The notes: generated by a model not told the origin, from the letters alone. Numbered from the stretch's first letter, positions 25,790-35,491 are shown. The stretch: DNA of 64,000 nt from Afipia sp. P52-10 (GCF_000516555.1 NZ_AZSJ01000003.1:2718582-2782581), one strand, 5' to 3'. Translations and numbers: made by a program.

Positions 25790-27133
25790 CTAGTCGGGGC
25801 GCTGGTCCTGGCTGTCGAGCCGCGTGCTCATCGTCAGGGCGAGCAATGTGCATACGGCCCCCGACAGCAGGTAGGCGCCGGCCGATAACAGTCCGAACTG
25901 GCTCGACAGCGCCAGCGCGACGAACGGTGCAAAGCCCGCGCCGCAGAGCCATGCGAAGTCGGACGTCAACGCCGAGGCGGTGTAGCGATGGGCGCGCGAG
26001 AAATTCGATGCGACCGAACCCGACGATTGCCCGAACGAGATGCCGAGCAGGATGAAGCCCAGAATCATGAAGACGGCTTCGCCGATGTCGCCGCCATTGA
26101 GCAATTGCGGTGCGAAGCCGCTGAAGGCGGCGATCGCCACTGCCGACGCGCCGAGCAGCGTGCGACGTCCGACTCGGTCGGCAATCGGTCCGGATGCGAC
26201 GATCGCCAATGCGCCGAAGCCGGCGGCGATTGTCTCGATGATCAGGAAGCGGCCCGGCCCCTCCTGGGTGAAGAGGAATACCCACGAAAGCGGAAACACG
26301 GTCACCATGTGAAACAGCGCGAAGCTCGCCAGCGGCGCGAAGGTACCGATCAGCACGTTGCGGCCTTCCGCGCGCAGCGTGCGCACCACGGGTTCTGGCT
26401 CGAGATCGCGGCTTTCGAACAGTTGCGAATACTCGGGCGTGACGACGATGCGCAGTCGCGCGAACAGGGCCACGACGTTGATCGCGAATGCGACGAAGAA
26501 CGGATAGCGCCAACCCCACGCGAGGAAGTCCGCGGCCGATAGCTTGATGATGAAGAATGCAAACAGTGCGCTCGCGACCATCAAGCCGAGAGGTGCGGCG
26601 AGTTGCGGGATCATTGCATACCAGCCGCGCTGCTTCGGAGGAACGTTGAGCGCGAGCAGCGGAGCAAGACCATCCCACGTTCCGCCCAGTGACAGCCCCT
26701 GACCGATGCGCAAAATCGCGAGCAGAACTGCGGAGGCCATGCCGATCTGCTCGTAGCCCGGCAGGAAGGCGACCGCGACGGTCGATGTTCCCAGAAGGAA
26801 CAGCGCGATCGTGAGTTTGACGCCGCGGCCGTATAGGCGGTCGACCGTCAGGAAAATCGTAGTGCCGATCGGCCGGGCAATGAAGGCAAGGGCGAAGATG
26901 GCGAAGGAATAGAGCGTCCCGGTCAGCGGATCGGTGTACGGAAACACGATTTTCGGGAACACGACCACCGAGGCGATCGCGTAAACGAAATAATCGAAGA
27001 ATTCCGATGTCCGTCCGATGATCACGCCAATGGCGATTTCGCCGGTATTCACGCTATCGTGAGCGTTCTCGCCGCGCGTTTCGTGCCCGTGTTCTGTCAT
27101 CGACGATGCAGATGCCGTGATATCTGTGCTCAT
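25790..27133 (-). CDS. MFS transporter, metabolite:H+ symporter (MHS) family
   Basis: 447 residues from MSTDITASASS; an upstream ATG at 27169 would add MFHVEQEPKFAI. Twelve helices. The opening GVIIGRTSEFFDYFVYAIAS and the loop DRLYGRGVKLTIALFLLGTS match the family of ShiA, ProP and citrate symporters that import organic acids or osmolytes with protons. It converges on the amidase operon with an 18-base gap and is transcribed away from the cyo operon. It may carry the acid product of neighbouring amide hydrolysis, but that is a guess. Confidence 0.88.
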   Translation of the reverse strand: MSTDITASASSMTEHGHETRGENAHDSVNTGEIAIGVIIGRTSEFFDYFVYAIASVVVFPKIVFPYTDPLTGTLYSFAIFALAFIARPIGTTIFLTVDRLYGRGVKLTIALFLLGTSTVAVAFLPGYEQIGMASAVLLAILRIGQGLSLGGTWDGLAPLLALNVPPKQRGWYAMIPQLAAPLGLMVASALFAFFIIKLSAADFLAWGWRYPFFVAFAINVVALFARLRIVVTPEYSQLFESRDLEPEPVVRTLRAEGRNVLIGTFAPLASFALFHMVTVFPLSWVFLFTQEGPGRFLIIETIAAGFGALAIVASGPIADRVGRRTLLGASAVAIAAFSGFAPQLLNGGDIGEAVFMILGFILLGISFGQSSGSVASNFSRAHRYTASALTSDFAWLCGAGFAPFVALALSSQFGLLSAGAYLLSGAVCTLLALTMSTRLDSQDQRPD

Positions 27134-27152
27134 TATTGCAAACTTGGGCTCT

Positions 27153-27168
27153 TGTTCAACGTGAAACA
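27153..27168. other. parS-like 16-mer
   Basis: TGTTCAACGTGAAACA differs by one base from the bacterial ParB site consensus TGTTNCACGTGAAACA. It lies just upstream of the preferred MFS start and encodes FHVE on the minus strand, the residues often found where parS overlaps a gene start. The mismatch breaks the CACGTG core, so binding is uncertain. Confidence 0.3.
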
Positions 27169-27233
27169 CGCGGGCGCGTAGCGTGCGCGCAGTTTGTGAT
27201 GATGCGTTCTCTCACTCGCAGCCCGACGGAGGG

Positions 27234-27252
27234 ATTGGGCAAATTGTCCAAT
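27234..27252. promoter_or_regulatory. Dyad operator candidate upstream of cyoA
   Basis: ATTGGGCAAATTGTCCAAT is a 19-base near-palindrome with eight of nine base pairs matched. It ends 38 bases before the cyoA start. Its place suits a regulator of the quinol oxidase operon. I do not recognise it as a known consensus. Confidence 0.35.
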
Positions 27253-27290
27253 GTCGCTTCCAGGGTCACAGCGTTAGGCGGAGCGTTGTA

Positions 27291-28502
27291 ATGAAACTCC
27301 CGTTTTGGCAGGACCTGATGAGCCGGTTCCGTTATCTCGCCCTTCTGCCTCTCTTCGCCGCTTTGGGCAGCTGTCAGGCGGTGGTGCTGTCGCCATCCGG
27401 TGACGTGGCTGCCCAGCAGCGCGACATCCTGGTGCAATCGACGGCGTTGATGTTGTTGATCGTCGTGCCGGTGATGATAACGACTGCGGTGATCGCTTGG
27501 CGCTACCGCCAGTCCAATACGTCGGCGCGCTACTCGCCGGATTGGGATCACTCGGCGCATCTCGAACTCGTCATTTGGTCGGTTCCGTTGCTGATCATCA
27601 TCTGCATCGGCGCCATCACCTGGGCCGGCACCCATTTGCTCGATCCGTATCGTCCACTCGGCCGCATTGCGACAGAGCGGCCCATTCCTGACGATTCCAA
27701 GGCGCTGCGGGTGGAGGTCGTCGCGCTCGATTGGAAATGGCTCTTCATCTATCCCGAATACGGAATTGCTGCAGTCAACGAGCTTGCGGCGCCGGTCGAT
27801 CGGCCGATCGATTTCCACATTACCTCGTCGTCGGTGATGAACTCGTTCTTCATTCCCGCGCTGGCCGGCCAGATTTACGCGATGCCGGGCATGCAGACCC
27901 AGCTCAAGGCGGTGATCAACAAGCCGGGCGTCTATAGCGGCTTCTCCGCCAACTACAGCGGAGCCGGCTTTTCCGGCATGCGCTTCGCGTTCCATGGCGT
28001 CACCGATGCCGACTTCGACAAGTGGATCGAAAGGGCAAAGGCCGAAGGCTCTCGGCTCGATCGAGCCGCTTATCTGCGGCTCGAGAAGCCGAGCGAGCGT
28101 GAGCCGGTGCGCCGTTATGCCAGCGTCGATCCCGCATTGTTCAATGCCATTCTCAATATGTGTGTCGAACCGTCGAAGATGTGCATGAGCGAGATGGCCG
28201 AGATCGATGCCAAGGGTGGTCTCGGGCTCGCGGGTGTTCGTAACATCCTGCCGCTGACCTACGATAAGGTTGTCCGGCGCGGTGCCGTGTTCGGCGCGGA
28301 GCCGTCTTACGTGTACACCCTATGTACGGTCGAGGAGGCCACGGCGCGCAATGCGCAACAGACCGTCGCCGCGACGGCCACACCGGCCCTTGATCTGTCG
28401 CGGTTGAAAGGTGCGGGACTGCCGCTGCCGACCTTCACGCCCTTGAAGGCGTCAACACCATCGTTCTCGCTGCGCCTCGATCGCCTGCCGTCGGACTCCT
28501 GA
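27291..28502 (+). CDS. cyoA: Quinol oxidase subunit II (CyoA type)
   Basis: 403 residues from ATG 27291; an open frame reaches 27183 without similarity. A lipoprotein signal ends in the lipobox LGSC. Two membrane helices follow, then a periplasmic cupredoxin domain with [18 protein letters not shown] and [20 protein letters not shown]. The Cys/His ligands of a CuA site are lacking, which identifies a quinol rather than cytochrome c oxidase. A long C-terminal extension (about residues 300-403) is present. It starts the cyoABCD-surf1-regBA operon; cyoB follows 8 bases later. It serves the membrane-bound, proton-pumping terminal oxidase. Confidence 0.93.
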   Translation: MKLPFWQDLMSRFRYLALLPLFAALGSCQAVVLSPSGDVAAQQRDILVQSTALMLLIVVPVMITTAVIAWRYRQSNTSARYSPDWDHSAHLELVIWSVPLLIIICIGAITWAGTHLLDPYRPLGRIATERPIPDDSKALRVEVVALDWKWLFIYPEYGIAAVNELAAPVDRPIDFHITSSSVMNSFFIPALAGQIYAMPGMQTQLKAVINKPGVYSGFSANYSGAGFSGMRFAFHGVTDADFDKWIERAKAEGSRLDRAAYLRLEKPSEREPVRRYASVDPALFNAILNMCVEPSKMCMSEMAEIDAKGGLGLAGVRNILPLTYDKVVRRGAVFGAEPSYVYTLCTVEEATARNAQQTVAATATPALDLSRLKGAGLPLPTFTPLKASTPSFSLRLDRLPSDS

Positions 28503-28510
28503 AGACAATC

Positions 28511-30523
28511 ATGATTGACATGCTGACAGATCCTTCTTTCCTCAAGGCCGTGTTTGGCAGGCTGACCTGGGACGCTATTCCGCTGCACGAGCCGATTCTC
28601 GTCGTCACCTTCGCAGTGGTTGCACTCGGCGGCATCGCAATCGTCGGTGCGGTCACCTACTACCGCCTATGGGGTTATCTGTGGACCGAGTGGTTCACCA
28701 GTGTCGATCACAAGCGGATCGGCATCATGTACATGATCCTCGGCATCGTCATGCTGTTCCGCGGCTTTGCCGACGCGATCATGATGCGGTTGCAACAGGC
28801 GATGGCCTTCGGGGCATCCGAGGGGTACCTGCCGGCGCATCACTACGATCAGATATTCACCGCGCACGGCGTCATCATGATCTTCTTCGTGGCGATGCCG
28901 CTGGTCACGGGGCTGATGAACTATGTGGTGCCGCTGCAGATCGGCGCGCGCGACGTGTCGTTTCCCTTCCTCAACAATTTCAGCTTCTGGATGACCGTCG
29001 GCGGCGCGGTGCTGACGATGATTTCGCTGTTCATTGGTGAATATGCGCGGACCGGCTGGCTCGCTTATCCGCCGCTGTCCGGCATCGCCTATAGTCCAGA
29101 TGTCGGCGTGGACTATTACATATGGGGCCTGCAGATCGCAGGTGTCGGCACAACGCTATCGGGCATCAACCTGATCGCGACGATCGTCAAGATGCGTGCG
29201 CCCGGCATGGCGATGATGAGAATGCCGATATTCACCTGGACGTCGCTCTGCACCAACGTCCTGATCGTCGCCTCGTTTCCGGTTCTGACGGCGGTGCTGG
29301 CATTGTTGACGCTCGATCGGTACGTCGGGACCAACTTCTTCACGAACGACTTCGGCGGCAACCCGATGATGTACGTGAACCTGATCTGGATCTGGGGGCA
29401 TCCGGAGGTCTACATCCTCGTGTTGCCAGCGTTCGGCATCTACTCCGAAGTCGCCTCGACATTCTCCGGCAAACGGTTGTTCGGCTACACCTCGATGGTC
29501 TACGCCACCGTCTGCATCACGATCCTGTCTTACCTGGTGTGGTTGCACCACTTCTTCACCATGGGTTCGGGCGCGAGCGTCAATTCGTTCTTCGGCATCA
29601 CCACCATGATCATCTCGATTCCGACGGGCGCAAAGATCTTCAACTGGCTGTTCACGATGTATCGCGGGCGCATCCGCTTCGACCCGCCGATGATGTGGAC
29701 CGTTGGCTTCATGCTGACGTTCGTGATCGGCGGCATGACCGGTGTGATGCTCGCAGTCCCGCCGGCCGACTTCGTGCTGCATAACAGTCTGTTCCTGGTT
29801 GCTCACTTCCACAACGTCATCATCGGCGGCGTGGTGTTCGGTGCTTTCGCTGGCATCAACTACTGGTTCCCCAAGGCATTTGGCTTCAAGCTCGATGAAT
29901 TCTGGGGCAAGACCTCATTCTGGCTCTGGCTCAGCGGATTCTATTTCGCCTTCATGCCGCTTTATGTCATGGGCTTCATGGGGGCGACACGCCGGTTGCG
30001 TCACTTCGACGACCCGTCCATGCAGATATGGACCTGGATAGCGGCTTTCGGTGCCTTCCTCATCCTGCTCGGCATCCTCGCGTTCGTGGTGCAGATCTAT
30101 GTCAGCATCCGCAATCGCCAAGCGCTGCGGGATGTGACAGGTGACCCCTGGAGTGGACGGACGCTCGAATGGTCGACTTCGTCGCCGCCACCTGCCTACA
30201 ATTTCGCCTTTACGCCGGTGGTTCATGGTCTCGACGCGTGGTGGGACATGAAGAGCCGCGGTTATCGCCGCCCGCTGGAAGGTTTCAAGGCGATCCACAT
30301 GCCGAGCAACACTGGCACGGGCGTCGTGCTGGCCGCGATCAGCGTCGTCTTCGGTTTCGCCATGGTCTGGTACATCTGGTGGCTGGCTGCCGTGAGCTTT
30401 GTCGCGCTGCTGGCGGTCGCGATCGGTCACACGTTCAACTACAACCGCGACTTTCACATTCCGGCCGAGCAGGTGGTGCAGGTCGAGAACGAACGTTCGC
30501 GCCTGCTTGGGGCGAGGGTTTGA
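28511..30523 (+). CDS. cyoB: Quinol oxidase subunit I (CyoB type)
   Basis: 670 residues, the usual size for bo3-type subunit I with extra helices at both ends. The catalytic features are all visible: the low-spin heme histidine region [28 protein letters not shown] (CuB His and the cross-linked Tyr), HHFFTMG (two CuB His), [10 protein letters not shown] with the K-channel region, and HFHNVIIGG (heme His pair). Subunit I reduces oxygen at the heme/CuB centre and pumps protons. It lies between cyoA and cyoC with short spacers. Confidence 0.96.
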   Translation: MIDMLTDPSFLKAVFGRLTWDAIPLHEPILVVTFAVVALGGIAIVGAVTYYRLWGYLWTEWFTSVDHKRIGIMYMILGIVMLFRGFADAIMMRLQQAMAFGASEGYLPAHHYDQIFTAHGVIMIFFVAMPLVTGLMNYVVPLQIGARDVSFPFLNNFSFWMTVGGAVLTMISLFIGEYARTGWLAYPPLSGIAYSPDVGVDYYIWGLQIAGVGTTLSGINLIATIVKMRAPGMAMMRMPIFTWTSLCTNVLIVASFPVLTAVLALLTLDRYVGTNFFTNDFGGNPMMYVNLIWIWGHPEVYILVLPAFGIYSEVASTFSGKRLFGYTSMVYATVCITILSYLVWLHHFFTMGSGASVNSFFGITTMIISIPTGAKIFNWLFTMYRGRIRFDPPMMWTVGFMLTFVIGGMTGVMLAVPPADFVLHNSLFLVAHFHNVIIGGVVFGAFAGINYWFPKAFGFKLDEFWGKTSFWLWLSGFYFAFMPLYVMGFMGATRRLRHFDDPSMQIWTWIAAFGAFLILLGILAFVVQIYVSIRNRQALRDVTGDPWSGRTLEWSTSSPPPAYNFAFTPVVHGLDAWWDMKSRGYRRPLEGFKAIHMPSNTGTGVVLAAISVVFGFAMVWYIWWLAAVSFVALLAVAIGHTFNYNRDFHIPAEQVVQVENERSRLLGARV

Positions 30524-30526
30524 GTC

Positions 30527-31156
30527 ATGAGCGTTCTTGCTGAAACCCGAGACCTCAGGGCGCCGGTGTTCCACCTGGCCGAGGAGCCGCATCACGCCGA
30601 AGGCAGCAGCACGATGCTGGGCTTCTGGCTCTATCTGATGAGTGATTGTCTCATCTTTGCGGTGCTGTTCGCGACGTATGGTGTGCTTGGTGGCAACTAC
30701 GCTGCCGGGCCTTCACCGAAGGATCTGTTCGATGTGAAGCTCGTTGCGCTGAACACGACGATGCTGCTGCTGTCTTCGATCACGTACGGCTTCGCGATGC
30801 TGACGATGGTCAAGGGGCGCACCGGTGCGACCCAGGGCTGGCTGTTCGTGACGGCGCTGTTCGGTCTCGCCTTCGTCGGCATCGAACTCTATGAATTCGC
30901 GCATATGATCCATGAGGGAGCCACGCCACAGCGCAGCGCGTTCCTGTCGTCATTCTATGCGCTAGTCGGCACGCACGGGCTGCACGTCAGTTTTGGCCTT
31001 GTCTGGTTGTTTACGCTGATGGTGCAGGTCGGGCGCCACGGCCTCATCCCCGCCAACAGACGCCGGCTGATGTGCCTAAGCATGTTCTGGCACTTTCTCG
31101 ACGTGGTTTGGATCGGCGTGTTTTCTTTCGTCTATCTTCTGGGAATGCTGCGATGA
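30527..31156 (+). CDS. cyoC: Quinol oxidase subunit III (CyoC type)
   Basis: A 209-residue membrane protein with five helices. TMLGFWLYLMSDCLIFAVLF and GTHGLHVSFGLVWLF are conserved subunit III segments. It starts 3 bases after cyoB and overlaps cyoD by ATGA. It stabilises the oxidase core and belongs to the heme-copper subunit III family. Confidence 0.94.
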   Translation: MSVLAETRDLRAPVFHLAEEPHHAEGSSTMLGFWLYLMSDCLIFAVLFATYGVLGGNYAAGPSPKDLFDVKLVALNTTMLLLSSITYGFAMLTMVKGRTGATQGWLFVTALFGLAFVGIELYEFAHMIHEGATPQRSAFLSSFYALVGTHGLHVSFGLVWLFTLMVQVGRHGLIPANRRRLMCLSMFWHFLDVVWIGVFSFVYLLGMLR

Positions 31157-31530
31157 ACACCGACGCACATGCCAATCATGACCACAATGATCATGGCGAC
31201 GATCACGCGCATGGATCGCTGCGTAGCTATATGATCGGTTTCTGGCTGTCGGTTGTTCTAACAGCCATACCGTTCTACCTAGTGATGAGCGGAGCCATCG
31301 ATAACAAGCAGGTCACGTCGTTTGTCATCATCGTATTCGCAGCGCTCCAAATCATCGTGCATATGGTGTGCTTCCTGCATATGGACGCGAAATCGGAAAG
31401 CGGTTGGACGCTGATGGCGCTGGTGTTCACGGTCATCATCGTTGGTATCACGCTCGCCGGCTCGCTGTGGGTGATGTATCACCTGAACGTCAATATGATG
31501 CCGGGCCACGACATGAGTCGCATGCCATGA
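31153..31530 (+). CDS. cyoD: Quinol oxidase subunit IV (CyoD type)
   Basis: 125 residues starting in the cyoC stop codon. The N-terminal ~22 residues are strikingly rich in histidine and aspartate (HANHDHNDHGDDHAHG), then SLRSYMIGFWLSVVLTAIPF opens the first of three helices, and HMVCFLHMD is the family core. Subunit IV assists assembly of the CuB centre in E. coli; the His-rich head could hold copper, which is inference. It overlaps the SURF1 gene by four bases. Confidence 0.93.
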   Translation: MNTDAHANHDHNDHGDDHAHGSLRSYMIGFWLSVVLTAIPFYLVMSGAIDNKQVTSFVIIVFAALQIIVHMVCFLHMDAKSESGWTLMALVFTVIIVGITLAGSLWVMYHLNVNMMPGHDMSRMP

Positions 31531-32369
31531 CGATCGCCTACGAGGCGCGGCGGGCATTGATGGCCTCCAGGCTTCGCAACCTTGCGCAGGAACGAGCGGA
31601 CGAAGTGGAACGGCGTGTTCCGGCGTCGCCGGTCAGACTTGCCGTGCTGGGTATCGTCGCCGGCGTGACTGTTGCGCTACTCACTGCGCTCGGCATCTGG
31701 CAAGTGCAGCGGCTCGGCTGGAAGCGTGATCTGATCGCGCGGGTGGATCAGCGCGTGCATGCCGCGCCTGTACCCGCCCCTGGGCCGGCAGCCTGGCCGC
31801 ACATCAACGCCGCCGCCGACGCTTACCGACGTGTCCTTGTTCGAGGGCAATTTCTTTCTGGGTGCGATACATTGGTGCGGGCGGTCACGGAGCTGGGCGG
31901 CGGCTTCTGGGTGCTGGCACCATTCCGCGCGGCCGATGGTTTTACGGTGCTCGTCAATCGGGGGTTCGTGTCTTCAGCTGAGGCGAGGGGGGAGGGCTGT
32001 GCGATCGCGCGCCCTTCTGGTGACGTCACGTTGACCGGGCTGCTACGGATCACCGAGCCCGGTGGTGGATTTCTTCGGCATAACGATCCCGCGGCGGGAC
32101 GTTGGTATTCCCGCGACGTGGCGGCGATTGCCAACGCGCGTGGTCTCATTGAGGTCGCGCCATATTTCATCGACCTTGATGCATCCGCAAATCGGGTTGC
32201 CAAGCCGGTCGGGGGGCTGACTGTGATCGCGTTTCCAAACAACCACCTGGTCTATGCCCTGACGTGGTTCGGGCTCGCGATCATGGCCGCGGGTTGGTCG
32301 CTCCATGCCTTGCGGCTGGATCTGGCGCAACGTAGAGCGCGCCGGCGCCCGGAGGACTGCGATACGTGA
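31527..32369 (+). CDS. SURF1-family oxidase assembly protein
   Basis: 280 residues. Two membrane helices flank a periplasmic domain: the first carries TALGIWQVQRLGWKRDLIAR, the SURF1 signature, and the second is LVYALTWFGLAIMAAGWSLH. SURF1 proteins aid heme a insertion into subunit I of heme-copper oxidases. A quinol-oxidase-dedicated SURF1 is known from Paracoccus, so its place directly after cyoD is consistent. The start overlaps cyoD and the stop overlaps regB, so expression is tightly coupled. It implies that this oxidase carries heme a rather than only heme o, an inference. Confidence 0.9.
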   Translation: MTIAYEARRALMASRLRNLAQERADEVERRVPASPVRLAVLGIVAGVTVALLTALGIWQVQRLGWKRDLIARVDQRVHAAPVPAPGPAAWPHINAAADAYRRVLVRGQFLSGCDTLVRAVTELGGGFWVLAPFRAADGFTVLVNRGFVSSAEARGEGCAIARPSGDVTLTGLLRITEPGGGFLRHNDPAAGRWYSRDVAAIANARGLIEVAPYFIDLDASANRVAKPVGGLTVIAFPNNHLVYALTWFGLAIMAAGWSLHALRLDLAQRRARRRPEDCDT

Positions 32370-33673
32370 GCGAGCTGCGCCAGCAGTGGAGTCCGATGGT
32401 TTCCATTGATCATGTCACCGACAAGAAGAACCTGCTTCTTCTTGTCCAGCTTCGCTGGCTGGCGGTGATCGGTCAGGTGGTGACGATTCTCGTTGTGCAG
32501 TACGGACTCGGCATTGCGCTGCCGCTGTTCGAGCTTGCGGCTGTGATCGGCTGCTTGATCGCGCTCAATCTCTTCAGTTTGTTCAGACATTACCGCAGTG
32601 ACGTGGTCAGCAACACCGAGCTATTCGTTGCGTTGCTGATCGATGTCGCCGCGCTGACGGTCCAGCTCTATCTCACCGGCGGAGCGGCCAATCCGTTCGT
32701 CTCCCTCTATCTGCTGCAGGTCACGCTGGGCGCTGTGTTGCTCGATGCCTGGTCGACTTGGGCGCTCGTTGTCATTACCAGTGGCTGCTATGTCGGTCTC
32801 AGCGCATTGTCTCGCGACATTTTCCGCGAGCACAGCGCGGATTTCGACCGGCTGCATCTGCAAGGTACCTTCGTCTGCTTTCTGCTGTCGGCTGTGCTGC
32901 TTGTCTCGTTCATCAGCCGGATCAACCGCAACATTCGCGCCCGCGACGCGCATCTGGCGCGGCTGCGGCAGCAGTCGGTCGAGGAGGATCATATCGTTCG
33001 TATGGGATTGCTCGCGTCGGGCGCCGCGCATGAGCTTGGCACGCCGCTGGCCACGCTGTCGGTGATCTTGAACGACTGGCAGCACATGCCGTCTCTCAAC
33101 CAGAGTCCCGAAACCGTCCAGGAGATCGAGGAGATGCAGCTGCAGGTGGAGCGATGTAAAACCATCGTCTCCGGCATCTTGATGTCGTCCGGCGAGGCCC
33201 GCGGGGAGGGAACCCTACGCACCACGGTCAATACCTTTTTCGATGGTCTTGCTGCCGAGTGGCGGGTCACGCGCTCTCCGGCCCGGTTCGATTACGTGAA
33301 TGCGTTCGGCGCGGACGAAGCGATCGTCTCCGACACGGCGCTCAAGCAGGTGATTTTCAACCTGTTCGACAATGCGCTCGATGCCTCGCCGGGGTTGGTG
33401 AAAGCCAATGTCGTCCGGGCCGACGGTAATCTCGTGCTGACCGTCGGCGATCGTGGTCCTGGTTTCAGTAAGGAGATGCTGGCAGCGTTCGGCAAGCCCT
33501 ATCAGTCCAGCAAGGGACGGCACGGGGCTGGCCTTGGCCTCTTCCTCGTCGTCAATGTTGTGCGTAAGCTTGGCGGAACGGTTGCGGCGGACAATCCTCC
33601 GGAAGGTGGTGCGAGGGTCACGTTGACGCTGCCGCTTGCCTCTTTGTCGCCCCGGAGCGAGCATGGACACTGA
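32366..33673 (+). CDS. regB: RegB/PrrB/ActS-type redox sensor histidine kinase
   Basis: 435 residues starting at GTG 32366 in the SURF1 stop codon. About six membrane helices (25-180) contain GGAANPF at 105-111, the conserved ubiquinone-binding motif of RegB. The H-box is GAAHELGTPLATLS with His222. Cys264 in VERCKTI matches the redox-active Cys265 of Rhodobacter RegB. N, G1 and G2 boxes of the ATPase follow (FDNALDAS, GDRGPGF, HGAGLGLF). The kinase should sense the quinone pool and phosphorylate the adjacent RegA. Co-location with a quinol oxidase suggests local feedback. Confidence 0.93.
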   Translation: MSELRQQWSPMVSIDHVTDKKNLLLLVQLRWLAVIGQVVTILVVQYGLGIALPLFELAAVIGCLIALNLFSLFRHYRSDVVSNTELFVALLIDVAALTVQLYLTGGAANPFVSLYLLQVTLGAVLLDAWSTWALVVITSGCYVGLSALSRDIFREHSADFDRLHLQGTFVCFLLSAVLLVSFISRINRNIRARDAHLARLRQQSVEEDHIVRMGLLASGAAHELGTPLATLSVILNDWQHMPSLNQSPETVQEIEEMQLQVERCKTIVSGILMSSGEARGEGTLRTTVNTFFDGLAAEWRVTRSPARFDYVNAFGADEAIVSDTALKQVIFNLFDNALDASPGLVKANVVRADGNLVLTVGDRGPGFSKEMLAAFGKPYQSSKGRHGAGLGLFLVVNVVRKLGGTVAADNPPEGGARVTLTLPLASLSPRSEHGH

Positions 33674-34214
33674 GCCGCATATCGATTCCGATCATCAGCT
33701 CGTCATCGTCGAGGACGATGCTTCGTTCGCTCGCGCGCTCGGAAAATCGTTCGAACGGCGCGGATATGAAGTGCGCCTGTGCCAGCGTGTGGACGATCTG
33801 GACAATCTGCTCGAGGCGTTCGCTCCCAATTATGCGGTGGTGGATCTGAAGCTCGTCAATGGTTCTGGGCTTGAATGCGTCAAGCTGTTGCACGAGCATG
33901 ATCCCGAAATGAAAATCGTGGTGCTCACCGGGTTTGCCAGCATTGCGACCGCAGTGGAGGCGATCAAGCTCGGCGCTTGCCATTATCTGGCCAAACCGTC
34001 CAACACCGATGACATTGAGGCGGCGTTCCGCCGCGCCGAGGGCGACGCTTCGGTTGAGCTGACCGCACGGCCGACCTCGATCAAGAACCTCGAATGGGAG
34101 CACATCCACGAGGTCCTGGTCGAGACCGAGTTCAATATCTCGGAAGCCGCTCGTCGGCTCGGCATGCACCGGAGGACGCTTGCACGCAAGCTTGCCAAGG
34201 TTCGTATGAAGTAG
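33663..34214 (+). CDS. regA: RegA/PrrA/ActR-type response regulator
   Basis: 183 residues, the standard RegA length, from ATG 33663, overlapping regB by 11 bases. A receiver domain has phospho-acceptor Asp61 in YAVVDLKLVNGSG, acidic pocket VEDD and Lys in YLAKPSN. A Fis-type helix-turn-helix ends the protein: FNISEAARRLGMHRRTLARK. RegA proteins control respiration, nitrogen and carbon fixation genes according to redox. It closes the cyo operon and is followed by a terminator. The genome may hold a second RegSR pair elsewhere; I cannot tell from this window. Confidence 0.94.
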   Translation: MDTEPHIDSDHQLVIVEDDASFARALGKSFERRGYEVRLCQRVDDLDNLLEAFAPNYAVVDLKLVNGSGLECVKLLHEHDPEMKIVVLTGFASIATAVEAIKLGACHYLAKPSNTDDIEAAFRRAEGDASVELTARPTSIKNLEWEHIHEVLVETEFNISEAARRLGMHRRTLARKLAKVRMK

Positions 34215-34273
34215 GCTCCAGATCCTCAAGCACGGTTCAGATTCTCGATCCGAACATAGATACTGAAAGCAAA

Positions 34274-34305
34274 AACGACGGCCCACTCGCCGCTGGGCCG
34301 TCGTT
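34274..34305. terminator. Intrinsic terminator between converging regA and luciferase-like genes
   Basis: A perfect 12-bp stem (AACGACGGCCCA / TGGGCCGTCGTT) with an 8-base loop. On the minus strand the stem is followed by a run of T, so it ends the luciferase-like gene; by symmetry it may also slow transcription out of the cyo operon. Confidence 0.85.
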
Positions 34306-34331
34306 CATAAGTCTGTTGCCTTGATGAGCGG

Positions 34332-35393
34332 TTAGGCCGCTCGCGCCTTCTCGCCGAGCGCCTTGCGGACGGCTGGAATGATCCGCGTGCCCCACAGTTC
34401 GATCTGACGCAGCATGGTGACCTGATCGAAATCGCCGAGTTGAGTCTGCAGCGCGATATGCGACGGCTTCAGGATGCTGATCTCCTCCAGCAGGCGGTCG
34501 ATCACCTGATTGACGCTGCCGACCGGTAGGTTTGCGCGCATCGTCTCGAGCGACATGTCGTTCGGGCCGGCTTCTTCCTTGATGAGGTAGCCGTCGTCGC
34601 TCTGAGCGCGGCGGAATTTCAGGCTTTCCGACAGGCGGCGCTGGAAGCGCGCATTGTCGAGATACGACATGATCTCGCTCTCGTTGTCGCTGGCATAGCC
34701 GCAGCGCAGGAAACCGAAACGCACGTCGTCGATTGAGCGGCCTTCCTTGTCGGCGATGGTCACCAGCTTGCCGCGCAGCGACTTGATTGCGTCGAGGCCG
34801 TTCAGCAGCGCGGTGACGAACAGGTTGTGGTTGTCGCGTACGGCGCGGCCGAGGGTTTCAGCGTGGCCTGACGTGACCCAGACCGGCGGCATCGGCGTCT
34901 GCACGGTGCGAACGCTGATCGCGGTCGGCGGAATCTTCAGGTGTTTGCCGTCATAGGAGAAGATGCGGTCGCGCAAACCGGCATGCAGCACGTCATAGAA
35001 CTCGGCGAACAGTGCGTGCGAGTTCTTCAGTTCGACGCCGAAGCGCTCGAACTCGAATTCCTGATAGCCGGAGCCGATGCCGAGGTCGAGCCGGCCATTT
35101 GAGACGGTGTCGGCGAAACCGATTTCTGCCAGCAGACGCGAGGGATGGTAGAGCGGCAGGACGCAGACCGCCGAGCCGAGGCGAATGGTCTTGGTGAGAC
35201 CGGCGCAGTGCGCCACCATCATCAGCGGCGACGGACATAGACTGTAGTTGTTGAAGTGATGCTCGGCGTACCAGGCCGCGTCGAAGCCCGCTGCCTCCGC
35301 GGCGACGGTCTGCTCCACTGCGTTGCCGATCACCTGCTGCGACGACTGATGATAGCCGCGCTGTTGCGCCAGAATGAAAACACCGAATTCCAT
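34332..35393 (-). CDS. Luciferase-like flavin-dependent monooxygenase
   Basis: A 353-residue TIM-barrel protein of the bacterial luciferase family. MEFGVFILAQQRG opens the first strand, AEHHFNNYSLCPSP is the conserved AEHHF segment, and NGRLDLGIGSGYQEFEFERF is the phosphate/flavin loop region. These enzymes use reduced FMN supplied by a separate reductase to oxygenate aldehydes, sulfonates, amines or ring compounds. It is divergent from a LysR gene 131 bases away, which is its likely regulator, and ends at a strong terminator. Substrate unknown. Confidence 0.87.
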   Translation of the reverse strand: MEFGVFILAQQRGYHQSSQQVIGNAVEQTVAAEAAGFDAAWYAEHHFNNYSLCPSPLMMVAHCAGLTKTIRLGSAVCVLPLYHPSRLLAEIGFADTVSNGRLDLGIGSGYQEFEFERFGVELKNSHALFAEFYDVLHAGLRDRIFSYDGKHLKIPPTAISVRTVQTPMPPVWVTSGHAETLGRAVRDNHNLFVTALLNGLDAIKSLRGKLVTIADKEGRSIDDVRFGFLRCGYASDNESEIMSYLDNARFQRRLSESLKFRRAQSDDGYLIKEEAGPNDMSLETMRANLPVGSVNQVIDRLLEEISILKPSHIALQTQLGDFDQVTMLRQIELWGTRIIPAVRKALGEKARAA

Positions 35394-35461
35394 GTAACAA
35401 GCCTCCGCGGCAGGGGGGTGGTGAGCACTGCCGGCTAAACCGGCGAGCGGAAGCTAAGACC

Positions 35462-35491
35462 TTGAAAAATCCAAGACAATTGCCGTATAAT
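35462..35491 (+). promoter_or_regulatory. Sigma-70-type promoter of the LysR gene with overlapping dyad
   Basis: TTGAAA (35462-35467) and TATAAT (35486-35491) are separated by 18 bases, a near-consensus promoter 33 bases before the LysR start. The -35 lies in CTTGAAAAATCCAAG (35461-35475), a CTTG/CAAG dyad of the T-N11-A style bound by LysR proteins, which suggests self-regulation and control of the divergent oxygenase. Confidence 0.5.
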
